Position numbers and translations under genes: made by a program. The notes beneath the pieces are model-generated. The model was not told the origin of the DNA and searched no databases. It saw only the letters and a list, made by a program, of their open reading frames with translations. From assembly GCF_003160695.1 (NCBI RefSeq), contig NZ_QGDD01000010.1, positions 62,001-126,000 of the forward strand: a stretch of 64,000 nt of DNA, read 5' to 3'. This document shows positions 40,977 to 49,053 of this stretch, piece by piece. The DNA comes from Nocardioides silvaticus. Its GTDB lineage: Bacteria > Actinomycetota > Actinomycetes > Propionibacteriales > Nocardioidaceae. How positions within the stretch are numbered: the first letter of the stretch is position 1; each line of letters begins with the position of its first letter.

Positions 40977-41741
40977 CATCACGGCGCGGTTGCGGGAGGC
41001 GTACTCCTGCGCCCAGTACAGGTCGCTGAGGTAGGCGTCCATCTCCGCGGTGTCGGACAGGAACACCGCCAGGTCGCGGTCGGGCAGACCCAGGTTGTGC
41101 TCCAGACCCTTGGCCTTGTAGATGTGCCGCTCGGCGATCTCCTTGCCGATGTTGCGCGAGCCGGAGTGCAGCATCAGCCACACCTGGCCGTCGTCGTCGG
41201 ACGTCAGCTCGATGAAGTGTTTGCCGCCGCCCAGCGAACCCATCTGCTGCTTGGCCCGCTTCTCCCGGTCCTGCACGTCGTCGTGCAGCGCGGCGAAGCG
41301 CTTCCAGAAGCGGTCCCAGCCGGCGTACTGGCCGTGGTTGAGCTTGAGGCGGCGTACGTCGGGCATCGACTTGTGCGCCGAGAAGCCCACCGGGATCGCC
41401 TCCTCGACGGCCAGCCGCAGGGCGCGCAGGTCGTCGGGAAGGTCCGCGGTCCTCAGCGAGGTGCGCACCGCCTGCATGCCGCAGCCGATGTCGACGCCGA
41501 CCGCCGCCGGCGACACCGCGTTGCGCATCGCCACGACCGAGCCGACCGTCGCGCCCTTGCCGAGGTGGACGTCGGGCATCACCCGGACGCCGTGGACCCA
41601 GGGCAGCCGCGAGATGTTGCGCAGCTGGTCGAGCGCCTGCTGCTCGACGTCCTCGACGCGCGCCCACATCAGCGTCTCCGCGGCAGCGCCGGGCAGACGC
41701 ACGGGCAGGGCGTCGGTCTCGGTCATCTGCAGAGTGTCCAT
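40935..41741 (-). pseudogene. rtcB: Truncated RtcB-like RNA ligase (copy B)
   Basis: RtcB joins 2',3'-cyclic-phosphate (or 3'-P) and 5'-OH RNA ends using GTP and Mn2+. 268 codons from ATG 41741 (AGGAGG 9 nt upstream). The N-terminal two-thirds is intact, including the metal Cys in VGVDIGCGM and HSGSRNIG. The protein ends a few residues after RNRAVM, without the C-terminal part carrying the other metal His and the guanylylated His. GGGNHF is changed to GGGKHF (AAC to AAA). Family length is near 390-400. Probably inactive unless the assembly is wrong here. Confidence 0.75.
40977..41400. repeat. 424-bp direct repeat, copy B (rtcB)
   Basis: Second copy of 40404-40827, in its native place in rtcB. 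The left boundary (after codon RNRAVM) is at exactly the same base in both copies. Confidence 0.95.
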
Positions 41742-41808
41742 CGTTGTCATCCTCCTTGGTCTCGAGACGGTCGCTAGCGCGACCTCCTCGACCACCGGTG
41801 TCAAAGAG

Positions 41809-41882
41809 CACCCCTTGCAGGAGTCGAACCTGCGGCCTCCGCGTTCGTAGCGCGGCGCTCTGTCCCGCTGAGCTAAAGGGGT
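41809..41882 (-). tRNA. tRNA-Arg(ACG)
   Basis: A complete cloverleaf on the minus strand: acceptor ACCCCTT/AAGGGGT, D-stem GCTC/GAGC, anticodon stem CCGCG/CGCGG with loop CTACGAA (anticodon ACG), T-arm GCAGG-TTCGACT-CCTGC, discriminator G. CCA is not encoded. It reads CGU and, with inosine, CGC/CGA. It is 67 nt upstream of rtcB on the same strand; a GTCGAGACC-type repeat lies between them. Confidence 0.95.
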
Positions 41883-41949
41883 CTGGTGGCGAGGAGGGAC
41901 GGTACGGCGAGCGCGCCGGCTCGACCTAGCGACTTTCCTCCGCGGGGAG

Positions 41950-42918
41950 CTACTTCGGCAGGATCTTGTTGCCGGTCCTAAGCGTGTTGCGCTTGATGCG
42001 CTCGGACATGCGGCCGAAGGACGCGGCAAGGGCTTTCTGCTCCGGAGGTGCCTCGAGCTCGACGGAGTCGCCGACCCGCAGCGTGCCGCCCGAAGCGATG
42101 TCGGTGTAGACGCCGAGGCACCGGTCGCCCTCACGGGACACGACCTTCATCACCTGAGGGTCGGCGGGGACGCCGCCGGCGTGCTCGCGAAGAGGAATGG
42201 TGCAGCGGACCGTCGGGATCGCGACCGGCAGGGCCACTCCGCCGGAGCGGAGGGTGCCGCCGAGCCACTCCTGCTCGGCCAGCCCGTCGGCGGGAGTGTC
42301 GATGACGACGTTGGGCCGGAACCGCCGTACGTCGAAGTCCCCACCCTGGGCCGCCATCGTGCGCAGGCTCGCGGTCGTGAGGACGTGGACGGCGTAGGCG
42401 TCGGCGAAGATGCCGACCGGCGTCGCGTAGACCGCCAGCCTCGCCAGCTTGCTGAGCGGGAACATGGACAAGTCCGGCAACGGCTCGTCCTCAGCGATCC
42501 CGAACTGCTGGCGAAGGTCCTTCTTCGACGCGACGACGCCGCGGTAGGCCGCCTTGTCGCGCACCGGCGGAAGCGGGACGAGGGAGACCGGCTTTCCGGC
42601 GAGTTCGCTCAACCGAGCGTTCATCGCCGCGCGGTCCGTGCTCGTGACCTCGGCGCCGTCGGGGAAGGTGACAATCACGTCCGCGACGTCGCCGGGGCCG
42701 ACTCCTGCGGGCGGTTCCTCGACGAAGCGCGCGGTGCAGCGGAGCAGGGCGGGCAGCCGCCGTGCGGTCGTGACGGCGTCGAGCTCGAGGTCCCGCACCG
42801 CCCACATCCGGTCGCCGTGGAGGGCGCGGGTGTCGAGCGTCGACGACGCGACCTGCTCGCCGCCCATCGACTTCACCGGGTACCGCCACAGCGAGGCGAT
42901 GGTGCCGACCTCGATCAT
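41950..42918 (-). CDS. MOSC-domain protein
   Basis: 322 residues from ATG 42918 with AGGAGG upstream. An N-terminal MOSC beta-barrel domain (IASLWRYPVKSMGGEQV) precedes the MOSC core (RFRPNVVIDT and PTVRCTIPLREHAGG), whose conserved Cys normally binds the molybdenum or sulfur carrier. Such proteins resemble YcbX or mARC enzymes that reduce N-hydroxylated compounds, with electrons from a ferredoxin-type partner. No reductase gene is adjacent. Confidence 0.85.
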   Translation of the reverse strand: MIEVGTIASLWRYPVKSMGGEQVASSTLDTRALHGDRMWAVRDLELDAVTTARRLPALLRCTARFVEEPPAGVGPGDVADVIVTFPDGAEVTSTDRAAMNARLSELAGKPVSLVPLPPVRDKAAYRGVVASKKDLRQQFGIAEDEPLPDLSMFPLSKLARLAVYATPVGIFADAYAVHVLTTASLRTMAAQGGDFDVRRFRPNVVIDTPADGLAEQEWLGGTLRSGGVALPVAIPTVRCTIPLREHAGGVPADPQVMKVVSREGDRCLGVYTDIASGGTLRVGDSVELEAPPEQKALAASFGRMSERIKRNTLRTGNKILPK

Positions 42919-43085
42919 CGCTGACACCTCCTGATCGGTGACGGTAGTGGATCCTGCCCTGCGGCTGGCTCGGCCTGCTGTTGGCTGGTCCTGGGACCGT
43001 CCCGATTCAGCCCGATCCCACCCGCAGCCGACCGGACGTCTTTTACCTTCGGTGCAAGGCCACGTCTGGCTTGGGAGGGCGACGG

Positions 43086-43919
43086 ATGGCGGGAGAGTCG
43101 GCGGAGCACGCAGCGCGTCGGATGAGGGAGCGGGCCGAGCGGCTGCACCGCGCTGCGGACCTGTGGGAGCGTGGGGCCGAGGGTGAGCGTCGTACGGCGG
43201 AAGCGCTCGCGGCGCTGCCGGCGCACGAGTGGACGGTGTTCCACGACGTGCCCTGGCCGGGGCGGGCGAGGGCAAACATCGACCACGTGGCGGTGGGGCC
43301 GACCGGCGTGTTCGTCATCGACGCCAAGCACTGGTCGGGGTCGGTCACGGTCCGCGACGGCGTCCTGCGGCAGAACGGGTACCGGCGGGACAAGACCGTG
43401 AGCGGTGCCGTCGACGCCTCGACCGCGGTGCACTCGCTGCTGCCGGCGGTACGACGCGAGGACGTCCGTCCGGTGCTCTGCTTCGCCAGGGACGAGCCGC
43501 TCAAGGAGCTAATCGGCAGTGTCGTCGTGACCTCCACCGCCGCTCTCGCCGACGAACTGCACCGGCGGCCGTTGGTGTTCCCGCCGGAGGGTCGTCAGCG
43601 AGTCGCGTGGGAGCTGGAGCTTCGGCTTCGCGGAGAAGCACGGCGGCCGGCCACTGCCGGTGCGGGGTCGCGGCGAGCAGCGCCACCCTCGCGCACGAAC
43701 CGACGTCGTCGCCGGGGCAGCCAAAGCCTAGTCTCGGCAGTCGTCGGGGGCTCCCTCGCCATCGGCGCAGTCGGCATCGGGTTCTCGCGTCCGGAGGTGT
43801 TCCAAGAGTTCGGGCACGCGTTCGTGAGCCTGATCGGTGACGACGCCGAGCAGCGTGACGACGAGCCGGTGAAGAAGAGGAAGGGCAGCGAACGGAAGAA
43901 GGACCGGCAGGCGAAGTAG
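43086..43919 (+). CDS. NERD-domain protein, paralogue 1
   Basis: 277 residues from ATG 43086 (MAGESAEHAARRM). A helical N-terminus (~1-45) is followed by a NERD nuclease-related domain: HDVPWPGRARANIDHVAVGP, FVIDAKHWSG with the Asp and Lys of a PD-(D/E)XK-like core. A C-terminal transmembrane helix (~225-245, SLVSAVVGGSLAIGAVGIGF) and a basic tail follow. A close paralogue lies at 58142-58996 and shares the opening MAGESAE. Role unknown; a membrane-tethered nuclease is the simplest reading. Confidence 0.8.
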   Translation: MAGESAEHAARRMRERAERLHRAADLWERGAEGERRTAEALAALPAHEWTVFHDVPWPGRARANIDHVAVGPTGVFVIDAKHWSGSVTVRDGVLRQNGYRRDKTVSGAVDASTAVHSLLPAVRREDVRPVLCFARDEPLKELIGSVVVTSTAALADELHRRPLVFPPEGRQRVAWELELRLRGEARRPATAGAGSRRAAPPSRTNRRRRRGSQSLVSAVVGGSLAIGAVGIGFSRPEVFQEFGHAFVSLIGDDAEQRDDEPVKKRKGSERKKDRQAK

Positions 43920-44021
43920 CCGGTATCAGTGCCGACCCAATGCGCGGAAACGCCTGCGGTCCGTCCAGCCCGGGGTTACGGTTCGACGACTCGTTGGGAG
44001 GCGGGTTTCGGAGGGGTTGTC

Positions 44022-44756
44022 GTGGATCACCTGGGTGCTCGACGCGTGCGCGCGATCGCTGGCGTCGTGCTGGCGGCGGTGCTCGTCGGAGGCTGCGGCC
44101 TCGCTGACGCCATCGAGGACGCGCAGGCGAAGGAGCAGGAGCGGCGCGAACGCACGGCCGACGGGCCGACCAAGAAGTACAAGGTGGTTCGCGTCGTGGA
44201 CGGTGACACGGTCGAGCTCGCGAACGGCGAGCACGTCCGCCTGATCGGCATCGACGCACCCGAGGACGGGGTGTGCGGGGCTGTGGCGGCTACCAAGAAG
44301 CTCACCCGGCTGGTCGAGGGCAAGAAGATCGCGCTTGTCCGAGGCACCGACAACCGCGACCGGTACGGGCGCCTCCTGCGGTACGTCGACAGGGGCGCGA
44401 CCGATGTGGGTCTGGTGATGATCCGCAGTGGGCTGGCCATCGCGCGGTACGACTCGCGCGACGGCTACGGGGCGCATCCGCGGGAGCGGAGCTACCTCAA
44501 GGCGGACCGGAAGGCAGCGGAGGTGGGGTGTACGGCGAAGCCGGCCCCTCCCGAGCCGAAGCCACCGGTCTCGCCCAAGCCCAAGCCCAAGACCTTCGTC
44601 GACGCGCCCTCCGGCTGTGCGCCCGGCTACTCGCCGTGCGTCCCGGCCTACCCGCCGGACCTCGACTGCGCCGACACCGGGCCGGTCACGGTGACCGGTC
44701 CCGATCCGCACGGGCTCGACGGCGACGGTGACGGCCTGGCCTGCGGCGGCGACTGA
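44022..44756 (+). CDS. Secreted thermonuclease-type lipoprotein with Excalibur motif
   Basis: 244 residues from GTG 44022 (GGAGGGG upstream). Lipoprotein signal with lipobox VGGC. The staphylococcal-nuclease domain has VVDGDTVELANGEHVRLIGI, DAPE and an RYGRLLRYV segment with the catalytic Arg. A Pro/Lys linker leads to a C-terminal Excalibur calcium-binding motif, DGDGDGLACGG. It should cleave extracellular DNA or RNA at the cell surface, probably for nutrients. Confidence 0.88.
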   Translation: MDHLGARRVRAIAGVVLAAVLVGGCGLADAIEDAQAKEQERRERTADGPTKKYKVVRVVDGDTVELANGEHVRLIGIDAPEDGVCGAVAATKKLTRLVEGKKIALVRGTDNRDRYGRLLRYVDRGATDVGLVMIRSGLAIARYDSRDGYGAHPRERSYLKADRKAAEVGCTAKPAPPEPKPPVSPKPKPKTFVDAPSGCAPGYSPCVPAYPPDLDCADTGPVTVTGPDPHGLDGDGDGLACGGD

Positions 44757-44757
44757 G

Positions 44758-44766
44758 TTATCCACA
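44758..44766 (+). promoter_or_regulatory. DnaA-box-like 9-mer
   Basis: TTATCCACA, immediately after the thermonuclease stop. Isolated; may be chance. Confidence 0.2.
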
Positions 44767-44818
44767 GACTGCGATTGGCGGGTAGCGCACCGGCGGGCTG
44801 CTTGACGAGAGTCGAGGC

Positions 44819-46000
44819 ATGCCCAAGTCTCGGAAACGACGTCCCAAGAAACAGTCGCGTCAACCCGCCCGGCGCGACCTCAGGCCCCCGACCCCGGAAG
44901 AGAAGCTGGGTGGCCTGGCGCCCTACATCGCCCTCACGTTCGACGTCGACGCGGCCGAGCGCCGCGGCGACGCCCGCGGAGCCCTCGACCTGATCGAGCA
45001 ACGGCTGTTCGGGCCGGACGGCGAGCTGTACTGGCGCCCGTGGCGGATCACCCGGCTCTCGCAGATGGCGAACTTCGGTCCGTGGCTGCCGCGCTGGGCG
45101 ACCTCGCGGTGGCTGCTCGAGCAGGCGCTCCAGGACCTCCCCTCCTCGCGCCACCCTGGGGTCGCCACGGCGTTCGCGACGGTGGCCGCCGTGCTGGGCG
45201 GGCTCGACGGGGTGCCCCGGCCGGACGGGGAGGACCCGCACATCAAGGTGATGGACCACGACTGGATGTTCCGACAGTGCCTGCTCTACGAGTACGGCGG
45301 GCTCGCGTCGTACCTCCGTCGCGCTGCGCCAGACCTCGTCGTCGGCGCCGACCACATCCACGACTGGGTGCGCGCGCCGATGGGCGGCTTCCGCTATGAA
45401 GCGCGTTCGCCCTCGACAACCACGTGGGTCGATCTCGCCACGGACGAGCGGGTCGAGATCGCCAACATCGGCAGCGCGGCGATGCTCGTCGAGGGCGAGC
45501 ACGCGATCGGCCGGATGGTGCCGATCGAGAACGGCCGGATGTTCGAGACCATGCCGCTCGGGGTCCCGGAGGCGGTAGCCCGAGCAGTCGCCGCTGCGCC
45601 GACGGACTGGATCGACATCCTGAAGGACGCACGGGCGCGAGGCGAAGAGGTCGAGACCGGCGGCTTCCGGTTCGGCTTCCTCACCGACGTGCGCATGGAG
45701 ATCGCCGCCATCACGCTGTACGACGACCTCGACCTGCTCGACAAGTACGAGCAACGCGTCGACGCCTTCATCGACACCGTGCGCCGCGCCTTCCGCCAAC
45801 AGCCCACCGACGACCCTGAAGTGATCGACGTGTGGGCCTGCATCGCGGCAGAGATCCTGAACTGGAACGTGTTCGCCACGCTCGCCAGGAAGCCGCGGCC
45901 GGGTCAGGAGGAGTTGTTCGCGCAGCTGGGCAAGGTCCTCGCCGAGCCGGCCGCCCGGTTCTGTCGTGACCTCTCTGTTGTGGCAAGAGAAGCGGCGTGA
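44819..46000 (+). CDS. Uncharacterised conserved-type protein
   Basis: 393 residues. The N-terminus is strongly basic (PKSRKRRPKKQSRQPARRDL); the rest is soluble, mixed alpha/beta and rich in Trp and acidic residues (ITRLSQMANFGPWLPRWATS, MVPIENGRMFETMPLGVPE). No signal, membrane segment or catalytic motif recognised. The basic tail suggests nucleic acid contact. Good coding bias and clean boundaries support a real gene. Confidence 0.6.
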   Translation: MPKSRKRRPKKQSRQPARRDLRPPTPEEKLGGLAPYIALTFDVDAAERRGDARGALDLIEQRLFGPDGELYWRPWRITRLSQMANFGPWLPRWATSRWLLEQALQDLPSSRHPGVATAFATVAAVLGGLDGVPRPDGEDPHIKVMDHDWMFRQCLLYEYGGLASYLRRAAPDLVVGADHIHDWVRAPMGGFRYEARSPSTTTWVDLATDERVEIANIGSAAMLVEGEHAIGRMVPIENGRMFETMPLGVPEAVARAVAAAPTDWIDILKDARARGEEVETGGFRFGFLTDVRMEIAAITLYDDLDLLDKYEQRVDAFIDTVRRAFRQQPTDDPEVIDVWACIAAEILNWNVFATLARKPRPGQEELFAQLGKVLAEPAARFCRDLSVVAREAA

Positions 46001-46021
46001 GCGCGGTGCTACCGTGCAGGC

Positions 46022-46274
46022 GTGGGCGTCGTGAAGAGGTCCGTCTCCCTCGACGAGCGTGTCGCCGAGCAGATTGAGGCGGCCGCCCGCGAGGACGGAA
46101 CGTCCTTCTCAGACTGGCTGTCAGCCGCGCTGGAGGAGCAGCTGACCCCTTCGCGAAGGGCGCCGGGCCATGGCGGAGTGGGAAGCGGAGCATCCGATCC
46201 CCGACGACGTTCGTGATTGGGCGCGCGCGGAGCTCGACCGTGCTTTCGGCCACCGGCCGAGCTCTGGTGACTAG
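46022..46274 (+). pseudogene. RHH-type antitoxin, frameshifted
   Basis: GTG start. The frame encodes a ribbon-helix-helix antitoxin (VKRSVSLDERVAEQIEAAAR, SFSDWLSAALEEQL). At the CCCC run near 46146-46149 an extra base shifts the frame. The original continuation is in another frame: REGRRAMAEWEAEHPIPDD, then RDWARAELDRAFGHRPSS, ending at 46274. Removing one C gives CTG ACC CTT CGC GAA and restores an ~83-residue protein. It overlaps the toxin start. Confidence 0.75.
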
Positions 46275-46578
46275 CCCCGGTATCACCTACGACGCCGGTG
46301 CCCCGATCGCTGCAAAACGAGGTGACGGCAGGTTGAGCGGCGGCCCACAACCTGGTCCGTCCCGGGTGCTCAAAGAATGTCGGGTCGAGCCATTGACCGA
46401 GGTGCAGGCGCGCGCGGTCGGCCGCCTTGCCGCCCATGCAGATCACGGCGATGCCGTCGACCTCGCCGTCGTCGAGGGTGCGGCCCGGCGCACCGACGTC
46501 GTCGTCACCTCCGACCCGAGCGACATCGAGCGGACCGCCAGCGTCGTCGGGATCGAGCTGCGCGTCGTCGTCGTGTAG
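46267..46578 (+). pseudogene. PIN-domain (VapC-like) toxin, internally deleted
   Basis: 103 codons from GTG 46267. The N-terminus has the first PIN Asp (ITYDAGAPIAAKRGD) and the C-terminus the later acids (DHGDAVDLAVVEGAARRTD, VTSDPSDI). The middle, with the conserved Glu and roughly 35-40 residues, is missing between RGD and SGGPQPGPSRVL. Normal relatives are ~130-140 residues. With the broken antitoxin this is a decayed type II toxin-antitoxin module. Confidence 0.7.
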
Positions 46579-46603
46579 TCGTCACCGCTGGCAGACTGCC
46601 GCC

Positions 46604-47581
46604 ATGCCCGACGACTTCGTCATCGCGCGCAACCCGGAGGAGGGGTCGACCCTTCCCTACATCCTTCGCATCCCACTGGGCGACGGCGTCCTGCTGAAGT
46701 CCAAGGAGACCTGGCCGCGCACGGCGAAGGTCTACTGCCACCGGTTCGAGGAGTGGCCCGAGGACGCGGAGATCGTCGAGCGGGTGCCGGTCCGGTCCTG
46801 CGTGCGGCGCGGGGCCGCGGTCGACCTCGTGCTCGACCGCGGGCGGGAGAACCGCTCGCAGTTCGTCGCCACCACCATCAAGGGCGGGCGGCAGGTGATC
46901 TTCTGGCAGACGTCGCGCACGGCGAAGCAGGCGCGACCGCGCGTCGACGTCTCGCACGCGCGGGCCCAGGGGATCAGCGGGCTGGAGATCGTGGTCGACA
47001 CCAAGGAGCGGTACGCGTGGTCGTTCGCCGAGCAGCAGGCGGTCGTGCGGCGACAATCCCTGCCGGTCGGCGACTACGCCGTGCTCGTGGACGGCACCGC
47101 GATCGCGGCCGTCGAGCGCAAGAGCCTGCAGGACCTGGTGTCGTCGCTGACGACCGGCAAGCTGAAGTACCAGCTCACCGACCTCGCCGCCGTACCCCGC
47201 GCCGCCGTCGTGGTCGACGAACGCTACAGCCGGGTGCTCGCGCACGAGATGGTGCGCGCGTCGGTCATCGCCGACGCCCTTGCCGAAGCGCAGGTCGCGT
47301 TCCCGACCGTGCCCATCATGTTCTGCGAGACCCGCAAGCTCGCGCAGGAGTGGACCTATCGCTTCCTGGCGGCGGCGCGGGCGGCGTACGACGTCGACCG
47401 GTTCGGCGCCGCTGTCGTCGGCGGCCTGGCCGAGGCTCAACCGCTGCCGCCACGCGAGCCGACCGCGGCGGAGATCCGCACCTGGGCGGCGGCCAACGGG
47501 CACGTCGTGTCGCCGAAGGGGAAGATCCCGGCAGCCGTGCGGGCGGCGTACCTGGAGGCGCTCGCCAGCCACGACCGCTAG
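46604..47581 (+). CDS. ERCC4-domain nuclease fused to Lsr2-type DNA-binding domain
   Basis: 325 residues from ATG 46604. Residues ~128-265 form an XPF/ERCC4 nuclease: VDTKER (131-136), GDY near 156-158 and VERKSLQDLV (170-179), giving the GDXnERKX3D signature. The C-terminal ~30 residues (EIRTWAAANGHVVSPKGKIP) match the Lsr2 C-terminal domain that binds AT-rich DNA in the minor groove. The N-terminal 120 residues are unassigned. CAGACT (46592-46597) is 6 nt before the ATG. It should cleave structured or branched DNA; the Lsr2 module would target it. Confidence 0.85.
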   Translation: MPDDFVIARNPEEGSTLPYILRIPLGDGVLLKSKETWPRTAKVYCHRFEEWPEDAEIVERVPVRSCVRRGAAVDLVLDRGRENRSQFVATTIKGGRQVIFWQTSRTAKQARPRVDVSHARAQGISGLEIVVDTKERYAWSFAEQQAVVRRQSLPVGDYAVLVDGTAIAAVERKSLQDLVSSLTTGKLKYQLTDLAAVPRAAVVVDERYSRVLAHEMVRASVIADALAEAQVAFPTVPIMFCETRKLAQEWTYRFLAAARAAYDVDRFGAAVVGGLAEAQPLPPREPTAAEIRTWAAANGHVVSPKGKIPAAVRAAYLEALASHDR

Positions 47582-47627
47582 GCCGCAACTACTCTCAGGT
47601 CGGGCACCACCCGCCGCAGGTCGTCGA

Positions 47628-47673
47628 GTTGGGTGGGTGAGCGTGGTCCATAGGTCACTCTCACCCGCCCAAC
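47628..47673 (+). terminator. Hairpin after ERCC4-Lsr2 gene
   Basis: GTTGGGTGGGTGAG (47628-47641) pairs with CTCACCCGCCCAAC (47660-47673), one G-U; outer CCGCAG/CTGCGG extends it. Intervening 47582-47738 holds no gene. Confidence 0.6.
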
Positions 47674-47738
47674 TGCGGCGTCAGGTCAACCTCGGCGTAC
47701 CCGTCGGCGTCTGACAGGTGTTCCAGAAGGAGAACACC

Positions 47739-48344
47739 ATGTCGACGATCAACACGCGGGGCCGACGCCTCGCCCTACCGCTCGTTCTCGGGATCGCGCT
47801 CTCCCTCGCCCCGACCGCAACCGCCACCACCGCCGCCGCACCAGCACCGGCCTCGAGCAAGTCCGCGACGACGCCGGAATGTGCGGTGACGTGGGGGTCG
47901 AAGCTCGAGTTTCGCAAGCCGTACTCGCGGCGCCACGTCACCGATGTCCGTGCCGGGAGGCACGCGTGCTTCGACCGGCTCGTGATCGACCTCGACGCGG
48001 CCGGCGACGAGAAGCCGGGCTACGGCGTGCGGTACGTGCGGCGGGTGCGGGCCGACGGGTCGGGGAGGGTGGTGCCGGTCCGTGGCGGCGCCCGGCTGCA
48101 GATCTGGGTCAACGCCTCGACGCTCGATGAGGACCAGAAGTACGTCTACCGGCCGGACGACCGGCGCGAGCTGGTCGACGCCGACGGGTTCGACACGTTC
48201 CGCCAGGTGGCTTTCGCCGGCGACTTCGAGGGGTCGACGATGATCGCTCTCGGCGTGCGGGCGCGGCTCCCGATGCGGGTGTTCCGCCTGTCCGACGGGG
48301 CCGGCGGCTACCGGCTGGTCATCGACGTCGCGCACCGTTGGTAG
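47739..48344 (+). CDS. Secreted AMIN-like domain protein
   Basis: 201 residues from ATG 47739 with AAGGAG upstream. Signal peptide ~1-35 (LALPLVLGIALSLAPTATAT). The mature part reads VRAGRHACFDRLVIDL, GYGVRYVRRV, VRARLPMRVFRL and YRLVIDVAHRW, the AMIN-like beta-sandwich common in actinobacterial secreted proteins. Role unknown, possibly cell-wall association. Confidence 0.8.
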   Translation: MSTINTRGRRLALPLVLGIALSLAPTATATTAAAPAPASSKSATTPECAVTWGSKLEFRKPYSRRHVTDVRAGRHACFDRLVIDLDAAGDEKPGYGVRYVRRVRADGSGRVVPVRGGARLQIWVNASTLDEDQKYVYRPDDRRELVDADGFDTFRQVAFAGDFEGSTMIALGVRARLPMRVFRLSDGAGGYRLVIDVAHRW

Positions 48345-48444
48345 CGACAGCGCTTAGGGGTCTGAGCGGGTTCGTCCGACCGGCCCATTGCGGAGGAGCC
48401 GGCCCGGTCGTAGCGTCGTGACCACTGGCATGGGGACATGAACG

Positions 48445-48492
48445 CGGCGGCAGGCGGGGGTGGGAGCACTCGCTTGCCGCCGGTTCGTTTTT
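48445..48492 (+). terminator. Intrinsic terminator with T-run
   Basis: CGGCGGCAGGCG (48445-48456) pairs with CGCTTGCCGCCG (48471-48482) with one G-U, followed by GTTCGTTTTT. It ends the AMIN-like gene; the MarR gene terminates just beyond on the other strand. Confidence 0.75.
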
Positions 48493-48496
48493 CGCC

Positions 48497-48943
48497 TCAG
48501 CGACGGCCGGGCTCCTCGGCCTCGACGACCTTGCCGAGACCGCGGGAGACCGCCTTCGTCTCGCTGTCGCTGAGGTGGGCCAGGAAGTGGTCGCGCACGG
48601 CGGCCAGGTAGATCGGTGCGGCCGCGCGGAGCCGCTTGCGGCCCTCCGCCGTGATCGCTGCGTACGACGAGCGCTTGTCGTCCGGGTTCGGCTGGCGCTC
48701 GATCAGGCCGGCCTGCTCCAGCTCGGACACGACGCGGCTCACGCGCTCCCGGCTGACCACCGCCTGGCGGCCGAGCTCGGTCATGCGCAGGCGCCGGTCG
48801 GGCGCGGCGTTGGTGACCATCAGCACGTCGTACCAGGTGAGGGGGAGGCCCGTCGGGGCCAGTGCACGCTCGAGCTTCGGCAGCACGGCCGCGTGCGCAC
48901 GCAGGACGCCTGCCCAGGCGGAGACGGGGTCGAAGTCGGCCAT
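48497..48943 (-). CDS. MarR-family transcriptional regulator
   Basis: 148 residues from ATG 48943. Winged-helix core: WYDVLMVTNAAPDRRLRMTE, LGRQAVVSRERVSRVVSELE, QAGLIERQPNPDDKRSSYAA. Divergent from the rhodanese gene with two GTGCG/CGCAC palindromes between them, so it is likely to repress the rhodanese-YceI genes and itself. Ligand unknown; quinones, phenols or oxidants are common. Confidence 0.9.
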   Translation of the reverse strand: MADFDPVSAWAGVLRAHAAVLPKLERALAPTGLPLTWYDVLMVTNAAPDRRLRMTELGRQAVVSRERVSRVVSELEQAGLIERQPNPDDKRSSYAAITAEGRKRLRAAAPIYLAAVRDHFLAHLSDSETKAVSRGLGKVVEAEEPGRR

Positions 48944-48965
48944 GGCGCAACGGTAGTCCAGAAAA

Positions 48966-48979
48966 TGTGCGCACGCACA
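48966..48979. promoter_or_regulatory. MarR operator candidate, near site
   Basis: TGTGCGCACGCACA, containing the perfect palindrome GTGCGCAC (48967-48974), 23 nt upstream of the MarR start. Confidence 0.55.
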
Positions 48980-49009
48980 CTCTTGCGTCCCGTCGCTACC
49001 TGGAATAAT

Positions 49010-49025
49010 GTGCGTGCGCACGCAC
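49010..49025. promoter_or_regulatory. MarR operator candidate, far site
   Basis: GTGCGTGCGCACGCAC, a perfect 16-bp palindrome, 28 nt upstream of the rhodanese start and just downstream of TAATGT-like -10 bases. Confidence 0.65.
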
Positions 49026-49053
49026 TTTAGATAGCCAACTGAAAGGAACCGAC

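Noticed and set aside
41809-41882. tRNA-Arg as attachment site of an integrated element
   Set aside because: No integrase and no second copy of the tRNA 3' end was seen nearby.
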